In this document: positions 46,951 through 56,671 of the stretch, piece after piece | Layout of the letters: every line of letters begins with the position of its first letter | How positions within the stretch are numbered: position 1 is the first letter of the stretch | Source of the DNA: an uncultured Bacteroides sp. | GTDB lineage: Bacteria; Bacteroidota; Bacteroidia; Bacteroidales; Bacteroidaceae | Direction of reading: 5' to 3' | Length of the DNA: 64,000 nucleotides | Assembly: GCF_963675905.1 (NCBI RefSeq) | Contig: NZ_OY780936.1 | Location: forward strand, 248,001-312,000 | Position numbers and translations under genes: made by a program | The notes under the pieces: model-generated | Told to the model about the DNA's origin: nothing | What the model saw: only the letters and a program-made list of their open reading frames with translations | Database searches by the model: none

Positions 46951-47007
46951 TGAAAAAAAACTATTTTTTCACTAGGGATACTTATCTTTCATCTGCTTTT
47001 ATAATAT

Positions 47008-47961
47008 ATGACCAATAAAATGGATAAAGAAACATTATATCGTTTTTTCGAAGGAAAGGCTACGCCTGAACAAGAATCAGAAATCAGAGCATGGATGGAA
47101 TCCTCTGATGAAAATGGCAAAGAGTTTTTCCGTGAAAGGAAATTATTCGATGCAATAGTTCTTTTGGGTAAACAAGATAAAGAGGTTACAGAAAATAAAA
47201 GACCTTTCTATACAAGGATTCCAGTACGTGAATTGCTCAAGATTGCAGCTGTTATCGTATTTACTCTCTCAGCTACATTATTTATTCAGAACAAAATTAT
47301 GTCTGATGACAGAGTAGCTATGAATATAGTTTCTGTTCCTGCCGGACAACGGGTTAACTTAACTCTCCCAGATGGAACTAATTTATGGCTTAATGCATGT
47401 TCAACGCTTAAGTATCCGGCTGTGTTTACCAAAAATAAGCGCGAAATAATACTTGACGGTGAAGCTTACTTTGAAGTGGCACATAATAAGAAGAAACCAT
47501 TTATTGTACATACCGGGAAATGTGATGTTGAGGTACTAGGTACTAAATTCAACGTTGAAGCATATTCTAATAAAAGCAAGTTCGAAACGTCTTTGATGGA
47601 AGGATCCGTAAAAGTATCGTTAGCCAGCAATAATGCAGAATCGTTAGTCTTAACGCCAGATAACCTGGCTTATCTGGAAGATGGTAAGTTGGTCTCTGCC
47701 AAAATTAAGGATTATGGAAATTATAGGTGGAAAGAAGGACTTATATGCTTTAAGAATCTTCCGTTCTCGGATGTTATGTTAAAACTGGAGAAGTATTTTG
47801 ATATTAAGATCAGAATCAATAATAAGAAAGTGAAAGATTGTATTCTTACCGGAAAATTCAGGCAGTCGGATGGAATTGATTATGCGCTGAAAGTATTGCA
47901 GAAAGATGTTTATTTTAATTTTAAAAGGAGCGAAAACAACGACGTGATATATATATATTAA
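47008..47961 (+). CDS. FecR-type anti-sigma factor
   Basis: 317 aa (start at 47008; Met five codons later is an alternative). An N-terminal cytoplasmic part that can bind the sigma factor (about 1-70), one membrane segment (about 75-95, LLKIAAVIVFTLSATLFIQ), a periplasmic FecR domain (VSVPAGQRVNLTLPDGTNLWLNA and LDGEAYFEVAH), and a C-terminal DUF4974-like domain with FKNLPFSDVMLKLEKYFDI. It holds the ECF factor inactive until the STN domain of the SusC at 48111 signals binding of the glycan. It is located directly between the two partners, the usual order. Confidence 0.94.
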   Translation: MTNKMDKETLYRFFEGKATPEQESEIRAWMESSDENGKEFFRERKLFDAIVLLGKQDKEVTENKRPFYTRIPVRELLKIAAVIVFTLSATLFIQNKIMSDDRVAMNIVSVPAGQRVNLTLPDGTNLWLNACSTLKYPAVFTKNKREIILDGEAYFEVAHNKKKPFIVHTGKCDVEVLGTKFNVEAYSNKSKFETSLMEGSVKVSLASNNAESLVLTPDNLAYLEDGKLVSAKIKDYGNYRWKEGLICFKNLPFSDVMLKLEKYFDIKIRINNKKVKDCILTGKFRQSDGIDYALKVLQKDVYFNFKRSENNDVIYIY

Positions 47962-48022
47962 AGTTTAACCTTAATCTCTAAGCCCATGACATAAACACAT
48001 TTAAAACAAAACTAAAATTAAA

Positions 48023-48056
48023 AATGCCGACAGGTATTGGCGTACCCATCGGCATT
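48023..48056 (+). promoter_or_regulatory. Compound hairpin in the leader of the STN-type susC
   Basis: AATGCCGA-CA-GGTA-TTGGCG-TACC-CA-TCGGCATT: an 8-bp stem, an internal CA/CA loop, a 4-bp stem and a 6-nt loop. It lies 55 bases before the susC ATG at 48111 with no T run behind it, so it looks like a leader structure for RNA stability or translation rather than a terminator. Confidence 0.55.
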
Positions 48057-48110
48057 CAATTAACACAATTCGTTTCACAAAATGTATTAATAACCAATTT
48101 TTGCAAAGAT

Positions 48111-51100
48111 ATGAAAAACATTCCTTTGTTGGGTTTTCATCACCATGAAAATCCACAAATTAACCATTTTTTTAGAATTATGAAAGTTACTACATTCTTT
48201 CTTTTCTTCTTTGTATTTTGTTTAATGGCTGAGAATAGTAATTCTCAGAGTGCCAGAGTCAACATATCAAAGAATGATGTTGCATTAGAAGCTGTACTGA
48301 ATGAGATAGAGAGTCAAACAAACTATCTTTTCATTTACAATAATAATGTGAATGTTGCCCGTAAAGTTTCAATAAAATCGAAAGGAAAACCTGTTTCTGA
48401 AATATTGGATAACTTATTGAAGAATACTGATATTGATTATTCAATGGAAGGAACACATATTATTCTTTCAAATTCAGAAAAAACTAAATCAATTGCTGTT
48501 GCTCAACAGAATAATAAAATAAACGTAAGCGGTAAAATTACTGATGAACAAGGTGAACCTATTATTGGTGCAAATGTTAAAGTAAAAGGTACAACAGATG
48601 GTACTGTCAGTGATTTTGAAGGTAATTTTAATCTGAAAATTACTAACCCAAGATCCACATTGCTGGTTACTTTTATTGGATACAATACTGCAGAAATAGC
48701 CCTGAATGGCAAAACTCATGTAACAGTGAAATTAGCTGAAGACCGTAAAATTCTTGATGAAGTTGTTGTTGTAGGATATGGTTCTCAAAAGAAAGTAACT
48801 CTTACCGGAGCTGTCTCGGCTATTAAAAGTGATGAACTGCTTACTACTAAGAATGAAAATGCTCAGAATATGCTCACAGGTAAAGTTTCGGGTGTACGCG
48901 TTGTTCAGAAAAGTAGTGAACCGGGAGCATTTAATAATACATTTGATATTCGTGGCTTAGGTAATCCTTTGATTATTATTGATGGTGTGCCACGTGATAA
49001 CATTGCCCGACTTGATCCAAATGATATAGAAAGTCTTTCTGTACTTAAAGATGCATCAGCTGCTATCTATGGTGTCAGAGCTGCTAACGGTGTAGTCTTG
49101 ATAACTACTAAAAAAGGTAAAGCTGGTACAGTAGATCTTGATTATAGCGGTTCAGTAGGCTGGCAAAGTCCATCAGGTTCTCCAAAGACTGTGTCGGCTG
49201 CTGAATGGATGGTTTTGGCTAACGAAAAGAAGATGCACAATGTAAATGGAGGTACTTTACGTTATTCTCTTGCTGAAATAGAGGAATATGCAAGCGGTAA
49301 AAAGCAAAGTACAGATTGGTACGATGCTGTAATGAGAAAAAATGCTCCTCAAACACAACATAACATAAGTGCTACCGGAGGAAATGATAAAACTCAGTAT
49401 TATGTATCTGCTGGTTATGAATATCAGGAATCATTCTTGCGTAGCAATAGCCTAAACTATGAACGCTATAATGTTCGTTCAAATGTAACAAGCAAGATAT
49501 CAGATCGTTTAAAAGTTGAGTTGCAAATAAGTGGTATTATGGACGAGAAGAATCAGCCTTATGAAAGTGCTGATTGGATTATTCGTTCATTCCAGCGTTC
49601 AGCTCCAATTCAGCCTATTTATGCTAACAATAATCCTGCTTACATTCAGGAAGGAACAGTTGATGGATCTAATCCTGTTGCTATGATGGATGCTGATATT
49701 TGCGGATATAAAAGATATAATAACAAATGGTTCCAGTCTTCATTCAGTGCAGAATATGATGTTCCTTACCTTACAGGACTTAAGGCTAAGGCCATGTTAA
49801 GCTACGATTACAGAAACTCTGATAATAAATCGTACATGAAGGAATACCAGCTTTATAAGTATGATGAGGCTGCTGACAAATATAATGCTGTAACTCACCA
49901 GAGTCCAAGTAAAGTTCGTCGTGAGTTTTATTCAAAAGACATGGTATTGTATCAACTTTCATTGAATTATAACCACACATTCAATTCATCTCACAATGTA
50001 AATGCATTAGTGTTACTTGAAGGTCAGAAAAGAAATGGCGATAACTTCTATGCTCAAAGAGAACTAGCTTTAGGGCTTGATCAGTTGTTTGCTGGTAACA
50101 GTAAGAATCAAGAAGGCAACATGAGCACTGGATCGGGTGATTTATATAAAGAAGCCAATATGGGATTGGTGGGAAGATTAGGTTATGATTTCAAATCTAA
50201 ATATCTGGCTGAGTTCAGTTTCCGTTATGACGGTTCTTCAAAATTTGCAAAAGGACATCAATGGGGATTCTTTCCTTCTGTTTCCGGAGGATGGCGTATC
50301 TCTGAAGAAGGTTTCTGGAAAGATTCCAAACTAAATTTCATTAATAATATGAAGGTTCGTGCTTCATACGGTAGAATGGGAGATGACAGTGCTTCAAGTT
50401 ATCAGTTTGTTACTGGTTACACTTACCCTGCCGGAGGTTCAAACAATCAGTTACCAGGCGGATCTGTATTTGATGGAACATTCGTAAACAGTTCAGTAAA
50501 TAAAGGTATTGCAAACCAAAAGATAACATGGTTTGTGGCTAAAACATTTGATGTTGGTTTTGATATGGAAGCATGGAATGGCTTGTTAGGCGTGTCTGCT
50601 GATTACTTTACTCGTGATCGTTCAGGCTTGCTTACTACCCGTGCTATGAGTTTACCGGTTGTTGTTGGTGCCAGTCTGCCTCAGGAAAACTTGAATGGTG
50701 ACTTTACCAATGGTCTGGAACTCGAATTGAATCATCGCAACCACATTGGTGATTTTAAATACAATGCAAAAGGAATCTTCTCTGTTACACGTACTCAAAA
50801 CACATATCAGGAAATGTCTGCCAAAGGCAATTCTTATGATAACTGGCGTAATAATTCCAATGACCGTTATCAGAATATTTGGTGGGGATATGGAAGCAAC
50901 GGCGTTTACCAGTCTTATCAGGATGTAGCTAATAGCTCAGTATATGCTTCCCGTTCAACTCTTCCTGGTGATTATATTTATGAAGACTGGAATGGAGATG
51001 GTATTATTTCAGATCTTGACAGACACCCTATCAGCTTCTCAGGAACTCCTATCGTCAATTTTGGTTTGACATTAGGCGCAGAATGGAAAGGATTCGATTT

Positions 51101-51551
51101 GAATTTATTATTCCAGGGATCAACAATGAATTATGTATCTTATGTAGAACAATTGATTGAACCAATGTGGGGATCAGATTACTCAAATGCATTGGCCATG
51201 TTCCTTGACAGATGGCATCCTGCCGATCCTTCAGCTGATCCATACGATCCGAACACTCAGTGGGTTTCCGGAGATTTAGCTTATACAGGTTCAGTTCCTG
51301 AATCAGATTCAAAATTCCGCATACACAATGCTTCGTATGTTCGTTTAAAGAGTGCAGAATTAGGCTATACATTACCTTCGGCTTTAACTAAAAAAGTTGG
51401 CATAAAGAGCGTTCGTATGTTTGTGAACGGATACAATCTCTTCACACTCTCTAGCATGAAAGATATAGACCCGGAACATCCTAGCGATAGCAACGGTAAC
51501 TTATATCCTTTGAACAGGACTATTTCTCTTGGTCTGAATGTTAAATTTTAA
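48111..51551 (+). CDS. SusC-like TonB-dependent transporter with STN signalling domain
   Basis: 1146 aa from the ATG at 48111; the frame is open from 48024, but that part runs through a hairpin. Following a leader with MKVTTFFLFFFVFCLMAENSNS as signal, the STN domain spans about 50-120 (VNISKNDVALEAVLNEIESQ, then LFIYNNN), a carboxypeptidase-regulatory-like domain about 135-215, the VVVVGYGSQKKVTLTG plug, and a barrel ending NRTISLGLNVKF. STN-bearing SusC proteins act both as importer and as sensor, passing substrate binding to a FecR protein. The ECF sigma and FecR genes are just upstream and SusD is 14 bases downstream. The frame is intact, unlike the susC at 2042. Confidence 0.95.
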   Translation: MKNIPLLGFHHHENPQINHFFRIMKVTTFFLFFFVFCLMAENSNSQSARVNISKNDVALEAVLNEIESQTNYLFIYNNNVNVARKVSIKSKGKPVSEILDNLLKNTDIDYSMEGTHIILSNSEKTKSIAVAQQNNKINVSGKITDEQGEPIIGANVKVKGTTDGTVSDFEGNFNLKITNPRSTLLVTFIGYNTAEIALNGKTHVTVKLAEDRKILDEVVVVGYGSQKKVTLTGAVSAIKSDELLTTKNENAQNMLTGKVSGVRVVQKSSEPGAFNNTFDIRGLGNPLIIIDGVPRDNIARLDPNDIESLSVLKDASAAIYGVRAANGVVLITTKKGKAGTVDLDYSGSVGWQSPSGSPKTVSAAEWMVLANEKKMHNVNGGTLRYSLAEIEEYASGKKQSTDWYDAVMRKNAPQTQHNISATGGNDKTQYYVSAGYEYQESFLRSNSLNYERYNVRSNVTSKISDRLKVELQISGIMDEKNQPYESADWIIRSFQRSAPIQPIYANNNPAYIQEGTVDGSNPVAMMDADICGYKRYNNKWFQSSFSAEYDVPYLTGLKAKAMLSYDYRNSDNKSYMKEYQLYKYDEAADKYNAVTHQSPSKVRREFYSKDMVLYQLSLNYNHTFNSSHNVNALVLLEGQKRNGDNFYAQRELALGLDQLFAGNSKNQEGNMSTGSGDLYKEANMGLVGRLGYDFKSKYLAEFSFRYDGSSKFAKGHQWGFFPSVSGGWRISEEGFWKDSKLNFINNMKVRASYGRMGDDSASSYQFVTGYTYPAGGSNNQLPGGSVFDGTFVNSSVNKGIANQKITWFVAKTFDVGFDMEAWNGLLGVSADYFTRDRSGLLTTRAMSLPVVVGASLPQENLNGDFTNGLELELNHRNHIGDFKYNAKGIFSVTRTQNTYQEMSAKGNSYDNWRNNSNDRYQNIWWGYGSNGVYQSYQDVANSSVYASRSTLPGDYIYEDWNGDGIISDLDRHPISFSGTPIVNFGLTLGAEWKGFDLNLLFQGSTMNYVSYVEQLIEPMWGSDYSNALAMFLDRWHPADPSADPYDPNTQWVSGDLAYTGSVPESDSKFRIHNASYVRLKSAELGYTLPSALTKKVGIKSVRMFVNGYNLFTLSSMKDIDPEHPSDSNGNLYPLNRTISLGLNVKF

Positions 51552-51565
51552 ATTAAAATACGATT

Positions 51566-53524
51566 ATGAAAATAGCTAAATATATATTGTGCTTGTTTTT
51601 TATCTTCAACATCTCTTCATGTATTAATATGGATATTCCTCCAATGAATGTTGTTCAGGATAAAGATGTTTTTGGTACAAATAATGGTATTTCATCATAT
51701 ATTGCACGTCTTTATAGCTGTCTGCCAATAGAGGATTTCCGTTATACTCCTACACGTTTATTTAATCATTTCTGGCTTGTAAATCCTCCAAGTTGCATAA
51801 CTGGTGAAGGATTAAGCCGTGATATGGGTGGTGCTTCCAGTGAAAATGTAGATAATAAAATTTTCAGTGATCTGTATGTTTTAATTCGTAATTGCAATTA
51901 CTTCCTCGAAACAATCGATCAATATAAAGATAACTATACAGAGAAAGAATTGAATAACTGGAAAGGTGAAGCTTACTTTGTCAGAGCAGTTACTTATCAT
52001 GCGCTTGCAAAACGTTATGGTGGTGTTCCTTTAGTAAATAATGTATTAAAGTATCCTGAACAACCTGTTGATCAGCTTAATGTTCCAAGATCTTCCGAAG
52101 AAGAGGTATGGAAAGCAGTATCAGCTGATTTTGATAATGCCATAAGCCTGCTTTCAGAAACCAATCAACGCGGACGTGCTACCAAGTGGGCTGCTTATGC
52201 CTTTAAGTCAAGAGCTATGTTGTATGCCGGTTCTATTGCAAAGTACAATCAGATACAACTATTTGATAGCAAAAACGGAAATAAACGTGTTTGTGGAATG
52301 GATGCAAGTCTGGCTCAGGGATTTTTCCAACAGGCTTATGATGCAGCGAAAGCTGTTGAAGGACATCATGATCTATACATGAAAGATTGGAAAGCCGGTG
52401 ATCTGACTGCTCAATATACAAACTATCTGAATTTGTTTTCTGATGCAGCAAGTACAGAAGCCATTTTTGTAAGAGAGTATTCTTATCCTGAATCAGTACA
52501 CGGTTTTGATGCTTATAATGTTCCTGCGCAATGTAAAGGTGCTAATGGATATTCTTCTGAAATAAGCCCAACACTCGACTATGTTGAAATGTTTGATGGT
52601 CTGCCAAAAGACAGCAAAGGACATCTTGATGTATATAATGCAGATGGTACTTATAAATTGTATAATAACACGATGGATATTTTTGCAACTGCCGAGCCTC
52701 GTTTAAGAGCTACTGTAATTTTACCGGGAGACCAGTTTAAAGGTGAATCCATCGAAATTCGTCGTGGTATTTATGTAGGCAAAGATGATGCTGAGACAGG
52801 ACAGATTAACCGCATATTACCTGAAGGAAATACAAGCAGATATGAGAATTATGTAAATGTAGGTGGTAAAACACTTATTATAAGCTCATCCAATGCAAAT
52901 CAAACAGCTTATACTCTTCATGACGGAACAAAGATGAACCCGGCTGGTGCCAGCGGATACTTTACAGGCGATGGAACATGCGCTTTATCTGGATTTACCA
53001 TTCGTAAATGGTTAAGTGAAAGTACTCCAAAAGCTTTGGTTCTCGAAAACAGAGCAACTCAACCATGGATTGAAATGCGTTATGCTGAGGTACTTCTAAC
53101 TAGAGCAGAAGCTGCTGCAGAACTTGCTTCTTTAGGCAAGACTGATTATCAGAGCGATGCTTATTCATGTATTGATAAAATACGTAACCGTGCAGGTGCA
53201 ACTTTACTAAGTAGCTCTGAAAAATCATCTGTTGCAAGTTTCATTAGTGCAGTTCGTAAAGAACGTCGTAAAGAGCTGGGCTTTGAAAATAAAACATGGT
53301 GGGATATGAAGCGCTGGAGAGTTGCAGATAAAGAACAACAAAACACTCGTTACTATACATTGATGCCATTCTACGCAGATTATGCAGGTAAGTATTTCTT
53401 TGATATCCGTTGGGATGAAAGAGGTAACACCTATACTTTTGATACAAGATGGTATTACCAACAAATACCTGGCAATGCAATTTCAACAAGTAATAATCTT
53501 ATTATTCAGAATCCTGGTTACTAA
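51566..53524 (+). CDS. SusD/RagB-type glycan-binding lipoprotein
   Basis: 652 aa, 14 bases after its SusC partner. A lipoprotein signal ends ISSCIN (Cys19). The SusD helical core is visible with LNNWKGEAYFVRAVTYHALAKRYG (about 130-153), TKWAAYAFKSRAMLYAG (about 205-221), and the C-terminal MRYAEVLLTRAEAAAELA and RKERRKELGFENKTWWDMKRW segments. It captures the glycan at the outer membrane. Its larger-than-usual length comes from inserted loops in the middle. Context of alpha-mannosidases suggests a mannose-rich ligand. Confidence 0.94.
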   Translation: MKIAKYILCLFFIFNISSCINMDIPPMNVVQDKDVFGTNNGISSYIARLYSCLPIEDFRYTPTRLFNHFWLVNPPSCITGEGLSRDMGGASSENVDNKIFSDLYVLIRNCNYFLETIDQYKDNYTEKELNNWKGEAYFVRAVTYHALAKRYGGVPLVNNVLKYPEQPVDQLNVPRSSEEEVWKAVSADFDNAISLLSETNQRGRATKWAAYAFKSRAMLYAGSIAKYNQIQLFDSKNGNKRVCGMDASLAQGFFQQAYDAAKAVEGHHDLYMKDWKAGDLTAQYTNYLNLFSDAASTEAIFVREYSYPESVHGFDAYNVPAQCKGANGYSSEISPTLDYVEMFDGLPKDSKGHLDVYNADGTYKLYNNTMDIFATAEPRLRATVILPGDQFKGESIEIRRGIYVGKDDAETGQINRILPEGNTSRYENYVNVGGKTLIISSSNANQTAYTLHDGTKMNPAGASGYFTGDGTCALSGFTIRKWLSESTPKALVLENRATQPWIEMRYAEVLLTRAEAAAELASLGKTDYQSDAYSCIDKIRNRAGATLLSSSEKSSVASFISAVRKERRKELGFENKTWWDMKRWRVADKEQQNTRYYTLMPFYADYAGKYFFDIRWDERGNTYTFDTRWYYQQIPGNAISTSNNLIIQNPGY

Positions 53525-53542
53525 TTCTATAAATATAAGAAA

Positions 53543-54298
53543 ATGAAAAAAATAATATATTCAATAGTTTATGCACTCTGTTTGTTCTGCTTCACTTCTT
53601 GTGAGTATGATAATTATGAAGCACCTGCTGAAACATTTAAGGGTACAGTTATAGATAATACAACAGGTAAAGGTTTCCAGTCAGAAGTTGGTGATGGAGG
53701 CGTTCGCTTCAAGATGCTCGAACTTAGCTGGAGTAATAATCCTACTCCCTGGTATTTTACTTGTAAACAAGATGGCCAGTTCCAGGATACTAAAGTTTTC
53801 GGAGGTAATTATAATATAACCCCACTGGGAGCATTTGTACCTTTTGTTCAGACCGACAATACCGGTAAAATTACCAAGGATGAAAGTCTGACAATTGATA
53901 TAAAGGGAACTGTAACTCATGAATTCAAGGTTGATCCGTTTCTTTCTGTTTCATGGGTAGGAGAACCGGTTGCAAATAGTAACAGTACTATCAGTACACA
54001 GATTAAGATAGAAAGAGGAACTACTGATCCTAATTTTCAGCAGAATTGCATTGATGTGTATCTGTATGTAAACTACTCAAGTCCCTATGTAGGAAATAAT
54101 AACTACGACAGTCGTTATTCTATTCACCTATCTGGCACTGATGCGAATAATGCAGTTGGAAAGACCATCACTCTTACCACTCCTGTATTACCAGGCAACT
54201 GTATATACTATGTACGTGCCGGTGCCCGTATTGACTATAGCGTTGACGGAAGCAGAAGATATAACTATAATGAGCCTAAACAGATAAAGGTTTCTTAG
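53543..54298 (+). CDS. DUF3823-type surface lipoprotein
   Basis: 251 aa with a lipobox (CFTSCEYDNYE, Cys20). Two immunoglobulin-like beta domains are likely: about 25-125 with FKGTVIDNTTGKGFQSEVGDGG, and about 130-250 with IDVYLYVNYSSPYVGNNNYDSRYSI. It matches the DUF3823 family, often found just after susD in Bacteroides glycan loci. The role is probably surface glycan binding; no enzyme motif is present. It lies 18 bases after susD and before a hairpin, so it ends the susC-susD-lipoprotein unit. Confidence 0.82.
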   Translation: MKKIIYSIVYALCLFCFTSCEYDNYEAPAETFKGTVIDNTTGKGFQSEVGDGGVRFKMLELSWSNNPTPWYFTCKQDGQFQDTKVFGGNYNITPLGAFVPFVQTDNTGKITKDESLTIDIKGTVTHEFKVDPFLSVSWVGEPVANSNSTISTQIKIERGTTDPNFQQNCIDVYLYVNYSSPYVGNNNYDSRYSIHLSGTDANNAVGKTITLTTPVLPGNCIYYVRAGARIDYSVDGSRRYNYNEPKQIKVS

Positions 54299-54330
54299 TT
54301 TAGTAGAGAGTTGTTTTCTTTATAATTAGT

Positions 54331-54373
54331 GGGTATTCAACTTAGTGCGAAATGTATTTTTGTTTGAATACCC
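54331..54373 (+). terminator. Hairpin between lipoprotein and enzyme genes
   Basis: GGGTATTCAA (54331-54340) and TTGAATACCC (54364-54373) form a 10-bp perfect stem with a 23-nt loop, followed by an A/T-rich stretch. It may reduce transcription into the enzyme genes. Confidence 0.58.
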
Positions 54374-54403
54374 ATTTAATTTAATATTTTAACTATAATA
54401 GAT

Positions 54404-56599
54404 ATGTATATAGATAAAGGTATATTAATGGGGGCTATTTTAACCGTAGCTTTTACAGGAAGTTCAACGATGGTTAGCGCTCAAAAGATTGATAACAGAA
54501 GAGAAAAAACTACTTTTCAAACAGCGGGACAATGGAAGCCTGTTACTGATGTTAGATCGGATGTTGCTATTGTATATGGAGCCGGCGACCGGAAAAACCT
54601 AACTTTTGAACAACGGGTACAATCCTGGCGTGATAAAGGATATATAACTCATTTCATGACTGGAATAGCCTGGGGAGAGTATCAGGACTATTTTACAGGA
54701 AAATGGGATGGCAAAATGCACCTGGATGAAGGTCAGGTTCAACAAAACGGAGATACAATATGGCATGGACACATGGTTCCTTATATTGTGCCTACTGACA
54801 ATTATATCAAGTACATGAAGGAGAAGCATATAAAGCGTGTAATTGATGCAGGTATCGATGCTATTTACCTTGAAGAGCCTGAGTTTTGGGCCAGAGGCGG
54901 GTATAGTGAGGCTTTCAAAAAAGAGTGGAAAAAGGAGTATGGGTTCGACTGGCGTCCTCAACATGAATCTCCCGAAAACACATACTTGTCCAATAAACTA
55001 AAATATAAACTGTATTATAAGGTACTGAAGGAAGTCTTTACCTTTGCTAAAGAATACGGAAAAAGTAAGGGAATGAATGTGCGCTGTTATGTACCTACAC
55101 ATTCATTGGTAAACTATTCGCAATGGCAAATTGTAAGTCCCGAAGCAAGTCTGGCATCTCTTCCATGCGTTGATGGATACATAGCACAGGTATGGACCGG
55201 TACTTCCCGCGAACCTAATTTTTATAACGGTATTAAAAAGGAACGTGTTTTCGAAAATGCATTTCTCGAATATGGTTCTATGGAATCCATGACAGCTCCA
55301 ACGGGCCGTAAAATGTTCTTTTTAACAGACCCAATTGAGGACTGGCCTCGTGACTGGGGAGATTATAAGAAAAACTATCAGGCTACTTTTACAGCACAAT
55401 TGTTGTATCCCAACCTTGCTAATTATGAAGTAATGCCTTGGCCCGACAGAATTTATGAAGGCTTATACAGAAAACCCAACAGCGAAGAAAAAGAACGCAT
55501 TCCACGATATTATTCTACCCAGATGCAGGTTATGGTAAACTCACTGAATGAGATGCCTTTGTCTGATAATAAAGTCAGTGGATCTGCAGGAATAAGTGTA
55601 CTGATGTCTAATTCATTAATGTTCCAACGTTTCCCAACACACAAGGGATACGAAGATCCTCAGCTATCTAATTTCTACGGTCAGGCGTTACCATTCCTCA
55701 AACGAGGTGTTCCTGTGAAGACTCTTCATATTGAGAATGTATCCTATCTCCTGACATGGAAAGATACAAAGATCTTAATCATGTCATATTCAAATATGAA
55801 ACCTCTTTCTCCCGAATCTCACAAGTATATTGCCGATTGGGTGAAAGCCGGAGGAGTGCTTGTGTATTGCGGCAGAGACTCAGATCCATTTCAAACCGTA
55901 CAGGAATGGTGGAATACAGGAGGAAACACCTTCCGTAAACCTTCAGAGCACTTATTTAAGTTAATGAACATGGAGCCTTCTGCCAACGAAGGCGAATATA
56001 CTTTCGGCAAAGGAACAGTTTATGTTATACGCAAAGACCCGAAAGAATTTGTGATGCAATCAGGTAACGACAGTCAGTTGGTTAGTATAGTTAAACAGTT
56101 GTATGAACAAAAAGCAAAAGCAGGCATACTGGCATTTAAAAATAATTTCTACTTGGGCAGAGGAGCGTATGATTTAGTTTCTGTTATGGATGAAAGTGTA
56201 AGTAAAGAACCATATATTCTGAAGGGACGTTTAATCGACTTATTTGATCCTCAGCTTCCTGTTGTGAATAAAAAGGTTGTAAATCCGGGTGAGCAGGCAT
56301 ATATGCTGAACATAGACAGAGTAAAGAACTTAAAGAAACCTCAGGTGTTGGCTGCTGCCTCACGTGTATATAATGAAAAAGTAACCAAAACAAGTTATTC
56401 GTTCATCACCAAAAGTCCGCTCAATACTTCCAATGTGATGCGTATTCTGTTGCCTTCAAAACCTGCAACATGTACAATTACCGATGCCGCAGGAAATAAA
56501 CTGGCAGATGCAAGCTGGAACTGGGATAACGAAAGTAAAACCTGCAAAGTAACCTTTGAAAATAATCCTGAAGGAGTTAAGGTACAAATTAAATGGTAA
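54404..56599 (+). CDS. GH42/GH164-like three-domain glycoside hydrolase (possible beta-mannosidase)
   Basis: 731 aa with an N-terminal signal (about residues 1-26). The first ~385 residues look like a TIM barrel: strand-turn motifs include DAIYLEEPEFWARGG (Glu157, 158, 160) and LEYGSMESM (Glu289, 294), which offer acid/base and nucleophile candidates. About 400-560 reads as a GATase-like domain (DTKILIMSYSNMKPLSPE and WVKAGGVLVYCGRD), as in the trimerising domain of GH42 galactosidases. The rest is a beta-sandwich ending in VKVQIKW. The same layout is known for the Bacteroides GH164 beta-mannosidase. Followed by two GH92 and one GH38 alpha-mannosidase, an enzyme for the core beta-mannose would be needed. 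I am sure of secretion, moderately sure of the fold and not sure of the family. Confidence 0.5.
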   Translation: MYIDKGILMGAILTVAFTGSSTMVSAQKIDNRREKTTFQTAGQWKPVTDVRSDVAIVYGAGDRKNLTFEQRVQSWRDKGYITHFMTGIAWGEYQDYFTGKWDGKMHLDEGQVQQNGDTIWHGHMVPYIVPTDNYIKYMKEKHIKRVIDAGIDAIYLEEPEFWARGGYSEAFKKEWKKEYGFDWRPQHESPENTYLSNKLKYKLYYKVLKEVFTFAKEYGKSKGMNVRCYVPTHSLVNYSQWQIVSPEASLASLPCVDGYIAQVWTGTSREPNFYNGIKKERVFENAFLEYGSMESMTAPTGRKMFFLTDPIEDWPRDWGDYKKNYQATFTAQLLYPNLANYEVMPWPDRIYEGLYRKPNSEEKERIPRYYSTQMQVMVNSLNEMPLSDNKVSGSAGISVLMSNSLMFQRFPTHKGYEDPQLSNFYGQALPFLKRGVPVKTLHIENVSYLLTWKDTKILIMSYSNMKPLSPESHKYIADWVKAGGVLVYCGRDSDPFQTVQEWWNTGGNTFRKPSEHLFKLMNMEPSANEGEYTFGKGTVYVIRKDPKEFVMQSGNDSQLVSIVKQLYEQKAKAGILAFKNNFYLGRGAYDLVSVMDESVSKEPYILKGRLIDLFDPQLPVVNKKVVNPGEQAYMLNIDRVKNLKKPQVLAAASRVYNEKVTKTSYSFITKSPLNTSNVMRILLPSKPATCTITDAAGNKLADASWNWDNESKTCKVTFENNPEGVKVQIKW

Positions 56600-56671
56600 A
56601 GCAGTGATCAAGATAATTCTATGATCATGCACAGCTTATTATTTGTGCTTTTAATTTAAAGAAGAAATATA

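Noticed and set aside
48024-48110. N-terminal extension of the STN-type SusC
   Set aside because: The extra 29 codons run through a strong hairpin and have no signal-like character; the ATG at 48111 gives the usual leader.
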